A DNA stretch of 64,000 nucleotides. Origin: Balamuthia mandrillaris. Lineage: Eukaryota > Discosea > Longamoebia > Balamuthiidae. Position numbers and translations under genes: made by a program. Shown here in pieces: positions 30,857 through 39,540 of this stretch; within the stretch, counting starts at the first letter, position 1, and the number at the start of each line of letters is the position of its first letter. The stretch is from positions 1-64,000 of the forward strand of contig JAVKOQ010000106.1 in assembly GCA_031835245.1 (NCBI GenBank). Direction: 5' to 3'. The notes below the pieces were generated by a model, which searched no databases, was not told the DNA's origin, and saw nothing but the letters and a program-made list of their open reading frames with translations.

Positions 30857-32939
30857 ATGGAAGACGAAGAGGTAGCGCGCAGGCGATGCCGACGGCCGAC
30901 CTTCTTTGTGGCGGTACATGCTGGGGCGGGGTACCACGCTCCCAAGAACGAGCGGCGCTGCCTTGGTGCGATGAAACGAGCTCTTCTTATGGCAGCCTCT
31001 GCCTGCGCTTCTGGTTCCGTCGAAGAAGGAGAGGAGGTCGCGCTTGCCATGGTGGTCTCTGCTGTCTCTTCTCTTGAGGACGACCCATGCTCTAACGCTG
31101 GTTTTGGTTCGTTTCTCCCTTACTTTCTTTTTGTTCTTTTTTCCTCCTTCTCCTCATTTAAAAAAACCAAACCAAAAACAAAAAGATCAGGCTCCAACTT
31201 GACTCTCTGTGGAAAGGTGCAGTGTGATGCGAGCGTGATGTTGGGACAGGACCAGTCCTTTGCTGCCGTGGGGGCGGTGGAGATGGTGCGGAATCCCATC
31301 AAGCTTGCGGCTGCGTTGCTTCAGCGGGACCGCTGCGCCTCCCTCTCTCTTGGAAGGATCTCTCCTATGTACTTTTTTCCCGTTGCTTCTTCTCTCTTCT
31401 CTGCGTCTCTTCTCCCTTCTGTCTTATCTGCTTCTCTGCTTCTCTTTTCATTTCTTCTTCTTATAAGTTTTCACCTCAAATGCAGTTTTCTGGTGGGAGA
31501 AGGAGCACATGAATGGGGTCTGAAGCACGGTGTGGAAGGGGTGCTTGCTCCTCTCAACGAAAACCGCACCGCTTTGGTCAGCGCAGAGGCCAAAGCCACC
31601 TGGCAACGAAGAATGTCTTGGGTGGAACAGGCCGCTCTGCGAGAGAGCGCTTCTTGTTCTTCATCATCTTCCTTATATGCTTCGTTTTCTACGTATTCCT
31701 CTCGCCAAGAAAGAACAACGAACGAACGAAAGAACAGAGATGTAGAAAAAGAAGCAGAGAACGAAAACGAAAACGACAACAAACACACGAAGCGGAGACG
31801 AACCAACAAAGACAAACAAAATGAAGAGGCTCCCACGAAAGAAGAGAACCCAGAAAGAAGAGGAGAAGAAGAAGAAACAGGATGGCTGCAAGATACGGTT
31901 GGCGCCATTTGTGTGGTGGGAGGTGCATTTACAGCCGCCGCTGTTTCAAGTGGTGGCATTTCTCTCAAACATAGTGGTCGCGTTGGTGAGGTGTGTAGTC
32001 TTGTTCTGTTGTTGTCTTCTTCTCGCTCTCCCAACCATTTAGTGTGATTTTTGTTCTTGTGTTTCTGTTGTTATTTCTGAACACCTTTCTCGTGATTCTT
32101 TTTATTTGATGCATCAAAACAGGCAGCAGTATATGGGAGTGGCTGTTGGGCCAAAGATGCATCGTCTTCAAACCATGGCTTCGCATGCAGTGTAAGCGGG
32201 ACAGGAGAAGACATCATGCGCCATATGTTCGCTTTGCGTTGCTCACAAGCATTCTTTGCTTCTTCTTCTTCTTCTTCTTCTTCTTCTTCTTCTTCTTCTT
32301 CTTCTTCTTCTTCTTCTTCTTCTTCTTCTTCTTCTTCTTCTTCTTCTTCTTCTTCGCATAAGGAACAACAACAAGCAGAGGAGGAAATTGCACTTGCGAC
32401 AGTGATTCAATCCTCGGTCGACAGCTTTTTGAAAGAACAAAGTGAAGGAAGAGAACGACGAAAGAAACGACAACGGCCACAACAGCTTCAGCACCAAAAC
32501 TCAAGCCCTGTTAACAACAACGATCGGCCTCACGTTGGAGTTATCGCTCTTTCCGTCTTTCCAACATCCTACCCTTCTTCCTTAACAGAGGAAGAGGAAG
32601 AGGAAGAGAAGCAAGAACAAAAGAGCGAAGGCGGCGAGTTTTGTTGGAGCCACAGCACCCCTTCGATGGCGATCGGCTACTTTAGTCATACTATGAAGAA
32701 ACCAAAGGTTTCGTTTCTTCCTTTTGCTTGTTATTATTTTCTTCTTTTTCTGTGCCTTCTGTTGCTTGTCCACTTCTTCTCCTCCTTCTTCTTAATGTTA
32801 AGCTGCCTCTACCGAGCAGGTGTTTATATCACGGCTGAATGGCAGAGAAGCAACCACGACTAGCATGTTGCCTTTTTCTCAAGTTTCAATGAACGATGCA
32901 ATGAAGAGGAGAACAAGAACAAGCATAGGAGGGGGATGA
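30857..32939 (+). CDS. TASP1: Taspase 1 (threonine aspartase)
   Basis: Five exons, 30857-31106, 31191-31368, 31486-31990, 32123-32707, 32820-32939; 545 residues. It follows human taspase 1 closely: VAVHAGAGYHAP, SNAGFGSNLTLCG (over splice 1), SLGRISPIFLVGEGAHEW (over splice 2), then DTVGAICVV where the Thr is the autocleavage site and nucleophile, AAVSSGGISLKHSGRVG, and CWSHSTPSMAIGYFS near the end. Ntn-hydrolases of this kind cleave themselves into two chains and then cut other proteins after Asp; animal targets include MLL and TFIIA. Two low-complexity inserts break the conserved fold: a polar segment of about 70 residues before the cleavage site and a run of about 30 Ser in the C-terminal chain. 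Confidence 0.93.
32262..32355. repeat. (TTC)n/(TCT)n tract coding for poly-Ser in taspase
   Basis: About 31 uninterrupted TTC triplets, read as TCT = Ser in the taspase exon 4 frame. The tract lies between ALRCSQAF and a Gln-rich linker. Unlike the other long microsatellites here, this one is coding. Confidence 0.88.
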
Positions 32940-33081
32940 AGCAGAAGAAGGAAGAAGAATAAGGAAGCAGCGGTGCTCTTTCGTGCGCCCTAAGGCTTTG
33001 GAAGTGCGTGCAGAGAGTACGTGGAACAATGGGAGGTAATGGAAATTAAGTGGTTTATATAGAAAGACAGAAGGAGAGAGC

Positions 33082-34434
33082 TCAAGAGGATTCAAGCTGG
33101 GTGTAGTAAGAAGGGAACCATCCGGACTTCTTGCCGATGTGACCAAAGTACAAGCCGTCCTCGTCTTTGACTTCTGTGACCCGGATGACAGCTCCTTTCT
33201 TGAAGGAGAGTTCTCCTTTGCTGCTTGCTTTGTACGCTTCTATTGCTTTTACTTTAAACGCGCCTTCTTCTTCCTTCTTTTGTTGTGCCTTCTTTCCACC
33301 ACTCGATGTATTGTTGTTGGAAGCCCCAACGACGCTCTCCGCCCCGGTCTCAGCCAAGACTTGCGGGCCAAGCGGCCGCAGGTTCATCTGATTGGCTTTC
33401 TTCTCGGGTTGTTTCAACTTTCGCTTCTCCTTCTCCAACCTCTCTTGCTTTGACTGGATTGCTTTTTCTTTTGCGTCCTCCTCATTGTTCTTGTTTTCTG
33501 TTGTTGCTGCTGCTGCATTTTCTTGTTCTTGTTCTGCTTCCACCTCTTCTTCTTCGCTTTGTTTTGCTGCTTCCTGTTTCTTCTCCGCTGAAGAGGAGCT
33601 CTCGATGTCGTCTTTTATTCTTCTCTGCCCTTTTCCGTCTGCCTTGCTACGAGAAGAACGAGAAGGAGAAGAGGAAGAAGAAGGAGAAGAACGAGAAGAA
33701 GACGAACCGCTCTTCTCCCCTGCCGAAGAGGAATGCAACTTTGTAGGTGAAGCGGAAGAAGCGACAGCCGAAGGGGGAGGAGCAGCTTGTTTTTGTGGAG
33801 CACTGGAGACCAAGCCAGGGCGATGCAAACGAGGAAGAGGCGCTTGCGCCGCTCCCGCAGCTGCTGCCACCGAGGCAGCGGAAGGGGAGGGCGGAGTGGT
33901 AGGTCCTCCTCGCGGCGTTGGTACGTAGTAATTCGGCTGTTGTGTCACCATGTGCTGTTGCTGCTGTTGAAGATGAAGCTGTTGCTGTTGTTGGGATGGG
34001 GGTGGAGCTCTGCCAGCAGCAGCTGCAGTGGTGGGATGGCTGCCACCACTGCCACCAAGAGGAGAGGCAGGAGAGGAAGGGGAGGCATTTTGGAGCGGTC
34101 TTCCCTGCGGCGGAGGGGTGGCGCTACGTTTTTGTGGAGAGGGATCACGCGCGGGCGGCCGTTCAGGCGAAGTATTGGTAGCAGTGCTACTACTTGCTTG
34201 TGGTTGTTGTGGTTGCGGCTCAGGGGAGGGAGAAGGAGAGGAAGGACGGAGGAGCTGTTTGACGGAGGGAGGAGGCATGCCGGGCGTTTGCGGCACGATG
34301 CGAAGGTTTGCTGCCAGCTTGCCCACATTACTTCCTCCTCCACCCCCTCCACTTGGGCCTGGTGCGGACATGTTTTGTCGTTGCGGGCTCGCGCTGGGCG
34401 TCGAGGACGTTGTGGTGGTGGTGATGGCAGACAT
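33082..34434 (-). CDS. Proline-rich adaptor with C-terminal SH3 domain
   Basis: Single exon, 450 residues. Residues 1-230 are rich in Pro, Ser, Gln and Gly with several PxxP-like runs, and 230-340 are Ser- and Glu-rich. The last 58 residues form an SH3 domain: AIEAYKASSKGELSFKKGAV, then GLYFGHIGKKSGWFPSYYTQ, with the usual ELSF, G and FPSYY positions. The ALYDY motif is changed to AIEAY. Such proteins dock on proline-rich partners in actin or endocytic networks; the N-terminal region could itself serve as an SH3 ligand. It is divergent from the gene at 34955. The order of neighbours gives no further clue. Confidence 0.85.
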   Translation of the reverse strand: MSAITTTTTSSTPSASPQRQNMSAPGPSGGGGGGSNVGKLAANLRIVPQTPGMPPPSVKQLLRPSSPSPSPEPQPQQPQASSSTATNTSPERPPARDPSPQKRSATPPPQGRPLQNASPSSPASPLGGSGGSHPTTAAAAGRAPPPSQQQQQLHLQQQQQHMVTQQPNYYVPTPRGGPTTPPSPSAASVAAAAGAAQAPLPRLHRPGLVSSAPQKQAAPPPSAVASSASPTKLHSSSAGEKSGSSSSRSSPSSSSSPSRSSRSKADGKGQRRIKDDIESSSSAEKKQEAAKQSEEEEVEAEQEQENAAAATTENKNNEEDAKEKAIQSKQERLEKEKRKLKQPEKKANQMNLRPLGPQVLAETGAESVVGASNNNTSSGGKKAQQKKEEEGAFKVKAIEAYKASSKGELSFKKGAVIRVTEVKDEDGLYFGHIGKKSGWFPSYYTQLESS

Positions 34435-34954
34435 TTCTCTCCCTCTTTCTTCTCTCTATCTCTGAGAGAGAGCGCGGAAAATAAAGCAACGAAAGAGAAA
34501 AAATGGGAAACGAGGAAATCCCTCTTAAATTATTATCCTGGATATTTAGTTTTTAAATCAAAAAGCACAAAGCGGTGGTTTGAAAAACAATTGGGTAACG
34601 CCGTAATGAATTGATGTCGGCAAAAATAGATTCTAAAAATTAGGGTTGCCGTTTACGGGTTTCGAACCGGCGGAGTGCCGAAAATTATTTGTCGACGGAT
34701 GACCAAATTTTTCTTGGAAAGGGTACAAACGAAATTTTGCGCAGGATAGGACGAAAACTACCAGAAAGCGACACCCTATTGGATAGAATTGTAAAGGAAT
34801 TTTTGTTGTGCGTGACGAATGGAAGACGTCAAATGAAAAAAAATCTGACCCAGCGCCGGGAAGGAAGGAAGGGAGGAAGAAGAAAGCACAAACACGCAGA
34901 ACAGACCAAGCGTGCACTCGATAGACGCTCCCAGAAAAAACGATTAAAAAATAA
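34435..34954. promoter_or_regulatory. Divergent spacer, SH3 gene and phage-type gene
   Basis: 520 bp. TTTCGAACCGGCGG at about 34661 precedes GTCGACGGAT at 34691-34700. The rest is AT-rich near the middle and purine-rich before 34955. The frame at 34689-34958 is not called because it has no homology pattern and overlaps the regulatory words. Confidence 0.45.
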
Positions 34955-35857
34955 ATGAACCTGTTCATCTTAAGCTGGTTGGTCCACGAGGCCGCGCGCT
35001 TCCACTGCGACAAGCACGTGGTGAAAATGATCGTGGAGGCCACGCAGCTCCTCTACTCCGCGCACCACGTGCTGCACACCCCCGTTCGCCCCGACTGGGC
35101 CGCCGCTCTGGTGCCCGCCCACCTCAAGGCCTACCGCGCCTCCCACGTCAACCACCCTTGCTCCATTTGGATACGGCAGTGCCGCGCCAACTACATGTTT
35201 GCTGTCGACCTGGGCCTCGCCCTCTGCCAGGAATACACCCGCCGCTTCTCCCGCTCGCTCTCCGCCGTCTCCTCCTCCTCCGCCTCCTGGCAAGCCTTTG
35301 CTGCCTCTTCCTTCTCTTCTTCCTCCGCTTCGTCTTCACTGTCGACAACAAAAGCCTCATCGTCGACAACGACTTCTTGCGCTCCATCGCTGCAGCGCAA
35401 GCACTCTGCTGAAGAACATCTGCGGTGGTTGAGCGCCAATCCTCCGCCTTTTCCTCAGGACACGGAGCTCATGCCGATGACCCCGCCAGCGCTGGCCATG
35501 CCCCTCGAGTTCAAGGTGGAGGGCGACGCGGTGGAGAGCTACCGGCGGTACTATCGCGGGGCCAAGCAGCACCTCCTGAGCTACAAGTACAGCGACCCGC
35601 CGGAGTGGCTGGACGCGGAGGCCTTGCAGAGAATCCGAGCGGAGAGAAGCCAGTGCCAGCTGCGCATCGAGGAGACGTTGCGGAGGAAGAGGGAAAGAGA
35701 GGAGAAACAAAAGGCGATGAAAGAGCAGAGAGAAAAGAAACAGGAGAAGAAGATAAAGGTGGAATTGAAAGTGGAAGAACAGGTGGAAGATGAGCGGAAA
35801 AGTTCGTCGCGCACTAGAAGACGCAGCGTTCGGTTACTCGCCAAGCAGCAAACGTAA
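34955..35857 (+). CDS. Phage/giant-virus-type conserved protein (HCDKHxxKM family)
   Basis: Single exon, 300 residues. The N-terminus MNLFILSWLVHEAARFHCDK continues HVVKMIVEATQLL, then comes HVNHPCSIWIRQCRANY, then a second block DAVESYRRYYRGAKQHLL and PPEWL. I know this order (M-N-x-F, H-C-D-K-H-V-V-K-M, N-H-P-C, Y-R-x-Y-Y) from short uncharacterised proteins of large phages and giant viruses. A Ser-rich insert of about 60 residues separates the two blocks, and a 70-residue Lys/Glu tail follows. His/Cys/Asp conservation suggests a metal or catalytic site, but no function is established. GC is high compared with the flanking spacer. It has no introns, while most neighbours do, so transfer is possible; it looks intact. 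Confidence 0.72.
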   Translation: MNLFILSWLVHEAARFHCDKHVVKMIVEATQLLYSAHHVLHTPVRPDWAAALVPAHLKAYRASHVNHPCSIWIRQCRANYMFAVDLGLALCQEYTRRFSRSLSAVSSSSASWQAFAASSFSSSSASSSLSTTKASSSTTTSCAPSLQRKHSAEEHLRWLSANPPPFPQDTELMPMTPPALAMPLEFKVEGDAVESYRRYYRGAKQHLLSYKYSDPPEWLDAEALQRIRAERSQCQLRIEETLRRKREREEKQKAMKEQREKKQEKKIKVELKVEEQVEDERKSSSRTRRRSVRLLAKQQT

Positions 35858-35916
35858 CCTTGTGCCAAGCGGTTGGCTTTTGTGTGTGTTTGATTTTTTT
35901 TTTTTTGTTTGAGAAA

Positions 35917-36090
35917 GAACCGAGTCAACTCCAGGAATATGGAGAGACTCAGGCCACCCTTTTCAAGGGTGCAGACAGTGAACTGCATACATTTGCTCTG
36001 TTTTGTTTTTGTTTTAAAGGAACCGAGTCAACTCCAGGAATATGGAGAGACTCAGGCCACCCTTTTCAAGGATGTAGACTGTGAACCAGT
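35917..36090. repeat. Direct repeat, two copies 103 bp apart
   Basis: A segment of about 63 bp beginning GAACCGAGTCAACTCCAGG occurs at 35917 and again at 36020 with very few changes. Both copies follow a T-run ending AAAG, like an intron acceptor. The core has GAGTC and GACTC arms around CCAGGAATATGG. It lies in the 3' region of the gene at 34955; function is unknown. Confidence 0.8.
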
Positions 36091-36461
36091 CAAACTTTGC
36101 GTAATCGTGGTTGTAAAGTGATTTTCAGGTTTGGAGGCCTTCCGACTCTTATAGTAGGGGAATCCTCTCCCCCCCACTTATGGGTTCTCGTTTCTTTTTA
36201 ACTGAAACGATCTTAAAAGGCAGAGAGAGAGGACAGGGAGAAGAGAGGAGAGATAAGTGAAACGCGGGGCAACAAAAGAGTGAAACATGTTTTCACTGCA
36301 AGCCCTTGGACTGTAAAGGGACAATCTACATTCTCCATTCTAAAAAAGCCACAGAAACAAACAAACAAAGAAAGAAAAACCAAAACCAAAACCATACACA
36401 TGTGAGAGGGCAACTATAGGCCACTGCTTGGCTTCATGCCACCGTATTGTTTATCTGCTTT
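36091..36461. other. Convergent 3' spacer
   Basis: Between the direct repeats and the stop of frizzled-like gene 1. Low-complexity AAACAAACAAAG near 36360 is visible; no gene seen. Confidence 0.35.
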
Positions 36462-38440
36462 TTACGAGTCTGAATCCTCATACTTGAGGGTGGAGAGCTT
36501 CTTTCCCTGTACTCTCGTAACCTTGCCGGACTTGGGCTGAGACTTTCCGCTGGCGGTGCTCTCCATGTTGTCCATGCTCCTGGCACTGCTGGAACTGCTT
36601 CCAGTGGTGCTGAAGGGAGAGCTGCTGCAGGTGAAGAGCTTCCACCAGACGAGGTAGATGCGACGGCTGGTGCCGAAGATGAGGAAGACGAAGATGCCTT
36701 GGCCTGCAAAGTTGAACGCTGCCAACACCCACAGCGGATAGTTGATCTGTTTTGTTTTGTTACGTTCACTGAAAGCACAGAGAAAGACAAGAGAGAGAGA
36801 GAGAGAGAGAGCAAAAGAAGACTTACTTCGCTGCTCAGATCACAATAGACAGCGTTGGCGGCAGGCACAGCAGGGAACCCCATCAAACGCACCCAAAAGT
36901 TCTCCGTGGCGGTCTTTCGGAAGAGGCACTGAATGTACTCCTCGTAATCCTCGTATTGGTCGTTACGTCTGTTCAAGAAGTCCAGTTGGAACGCAAACAA
37001 GAAGACGCAGACCCAAATATACAAGGCCAAGAAGGCGAAGATCCTCCACTGGCCCTTGATGAAGGTCCAGAAGCCCTTGATGCCAGTCTCTTGCCGAAGC
37101 TGGAAGATGATGACCACCAGGATGAGAATCACTCCAATGGCCACGCAAGCAATGACTGGCATCCAGAACAAGACAAAGTTCCACACATTGGCCGTCTCAC
37201 CTTCCGTCTCTACGCCGTCCCCTTTGCCGATGACGAATTTCAGGGCGTTGTCCTCATCCGAGGAGTGAATGGTGCACCACAAGTCCGATCCGTTGGCTCC
37301 CAGTCTGTGTGCTGCTAAGCTGATGATAAGGGGGATCAATGGGATAACCCAAGCAAAGATGTGGTAGCTGGCCATCAAGATGTTCCTGTTGGTGGTCCTC
37401 TTGTAGTCGATGCTGCGAGCGGCAAAGATCAGCATAAGGAAGATGTTCACGCAGATGACCAACCACCAGAAAACAGCTGCGATGAAGAAGTACACAACAA
37501 GGATGCCTTGCACCGTGCACGCGCCATCTCCAAAGTAGTTCGGGTCTTCCTCGTTCTCGCACAACATGTCGTGGGTTCCATCGGGCAGCACGCTGGCCAA
37601 ACAGAAAGCAAAGGAGAAGCACATAACGGAGATGAAGAAGAACATGGGCAGGTGGTTGGGGAACTTCCGCTTGGACGGGTCCAGCATATAGGTGATGACG
37701 AGGAAGGCCATCAGCACCAAACTGATCCAAGAGATGCCACTCATCATGTCCGTGATGGTGTCGAACTCATCGTTGTCCAGAAGAGGTTCCGGGCAGTTGA
37801 AGGCGCACGTGCCTCCTCCCGTTCGGTGCATGTTGTCAGGACAGTTGTATGGAGGAATGTCTGGCTCATGAAAGGAATTAGCTAAAGAACAAGAAGAAGA
37901 AGAAGAAGAAGAAGAAGAAGAAGAAGAAGAAGAAGAAGAAGAACAGGAACAGTACGTACAAGATATATCTCTAGAGTCGCCGTAACATGTGTCCTCAAAG
38001 ACCCAAGTGTCTCCGTTCGGAGACTCCACGTTCAGCAACACCTCTGGGCCATCTGGGAAGACCACCACATCCGTTGAGTTGAAGAAGAAGGGATTGGGAG
38101 GGTTGCAGGCAAAAAAATCATCCCTATCAGGGGGAGGTACTGAGCTTTCGCAGGGTTCAAAGTGAGCATAGCACATGTCGGAGCAGGGGTAGCTTCCCAC
38201 AACGGCTATCTCGTCAGGGGTTGGGTTCTCCGGGTCGGCGGCATTGGGGGAGACCACCTCTTGGCAGCGGCGGTAGAAGATGGGGCAGGTAAACCTGGCC
38301 GAGAACACGCGGCAGTTTTGGTTGGCAATGCTTACCAGCGTGCTGTTAAAAGTTTGTTTTCGTTTGTGTTATGTTCGGCGTTTTGTTATCCATTTTTTTT
38401 CAAGGATGTTAAAAGAAAGAAGGGAAACGTGACGAAACTC

Positions 38441-38511
<71 letters not shown>

Positions 38512-38808
38512 CAGAGACAGAGACAGAGAGCAGTACGCTTTCACGAAGAATCGCCATTCCTCCTGTGTCTTGCCTTTATATCTACCAGGAACTGTATAGA
38601 TCCAGTCGTAGGTCAAAAACTCGCCACACGCGGTATCTCCAAAGTCGGTATCGTTTTTATGTACACAAGTAGCATTGGGATGACTGGCGGTGATGAAAGC
38701 ATCGTACAATTCTCGAGTTTCGCCATTCGCCCCCGCTTTCGTAAAGAGAGTGAGAGTGTATAACGAGAGACCCAGAGACATTGGGACGACAGGATAGACA
38801 ATTTAAAA

Positions 38809-38852
<44 letters not shown>

Positions 38853-38928
38853 AGAATCGGATGAAAAAATACGAACCAACAAAGAGCACGGCGATCAACA
38901 AAACGAGAGACCAAGAAAACCTCTTCAT
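36462..38928 (-). CDS. Frizzled-like receptor 1 (CRD plus 7TM), inverted copy
   Basis: Five exons on the minus strand: 38928-38877, 38735-38537, 38342-37960, 37860-36827, 36746-36462; 650 residues. Exon 1 is the signal peptide (MKRFSWSLVLLIAVLFV). Exons 2-3 are a ten-Cys frizzled-type CRD (ASHPNATCVHKNDTDFG, then CPIFYRRCQEVVSPN). Exon 4 carries TM1-6, including KFPNHLPMFFFISVMCFSFA, YFFIAAVFWWLVICVNIFL and WNFVLFWMPVIACVAIG. Exon 5 has TM7 (LWVLAAFNFAGQGIFVFLIF), the FGTSRRIYLVWWK start of the tail and a basic Ser-rich end. Amoebozoan frizzled/smoothened-like proteins are orphan receptors; there is no Wnt in amoebae. This is the only copy on the minus strand and the most divergent in exons 2-3 (for example NAADPENPTPDEIA). 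Confidence 0.92.
38437..38530. repeat. (GA)n then (ACAGAG)n in frizzled-like gene 1 intron
   Basis: About 55 bp of GAGA followed by six GACAGA units on the plus strand, just inside the donor of intron 2 (38343-38536). A second GA run of about 38 bp lies in intron 1 at 38813-38850. Confidence 0.85.
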
Positions 38929-39540
38929 CTCTTCACGAAGGAAAAAATAATACAGCCGAAATACAGAAAAGAAGAAGAACCAAAGCTGGTGGTAGCAGCT
39001 CTCCCTCTTGCTCGTGCTTCTCTCTGAGGGGGGCGAAGGGAACCAGACAGAACCACCCCCCTTCAACAAGCAGCAAGCCCAGCCAACCGTCGGGGAAATA
39101 AGTGTGTCTGAAGTCGAATAAAAAAAAAATAGAAATAGATTTTTAAAGTCGTTGCAGAGCCACTTAACCCAAAAATGGAAATTACCGTTAAATTATTCCC
39201 AAAAAATGGAAAATAACTTACCAAATTTGGTGAAACGACGATTCGCCAAAGATCGGATTGTAACTTGGGAGAAAAGGCGCGTGAGCTGCTCTGCTTATCT
39301 CCCTCCCTAGAGCATCTGTTGCTCTGAGTTTCGGGCGGGAGGAAAGAAGATAAGCTGACGTCAATACCTACAACGGTTTTTTTTTATTTTTGTTAGGCTA
39401 CAAGTTCAACAAAAATACAACACAACAGCAAATCGATGAAAGACAAAAGACGACGTTGACTTTTTCTTTCTCTCTTCTCTTATCCTTCTCCTTCTTCGTT
39501 ATGACGAGAACAAGGTCTACTTACAGTGCATCATGTTTTT
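38929..39540. promoter_or_regulatory. Upstream region of frizzled-like gene 1
   Basis: 612 bp between the receptor start and the kinase stop. AAAAATGGAAA occurs twice (about 39170 and 39204), close to two TTACC words. No GTCGAC element and no gene are seen. Confidence 0.4.

Noticed and set aside
34655-34680. GGGTTTCGAACCGG, T-loop-like word
   Set aside because: Arms do not form a five-pair stem; no acceptor stem.
34955-35857. An integrated virus around the phage-type gene
   Set aside because: Neighbours on both sides are ordinary host genes and no capsid, polymerase or terminal repeats are visible.
36462-38928. Reading the frizzled-like genes as opsins or class A GPCRs
   Set aside because: The ten-Cys ectodomain, the CTVQG-YFF-WW pattern of TM3 and the TM7 exon fit the frizzled/smoothened class.
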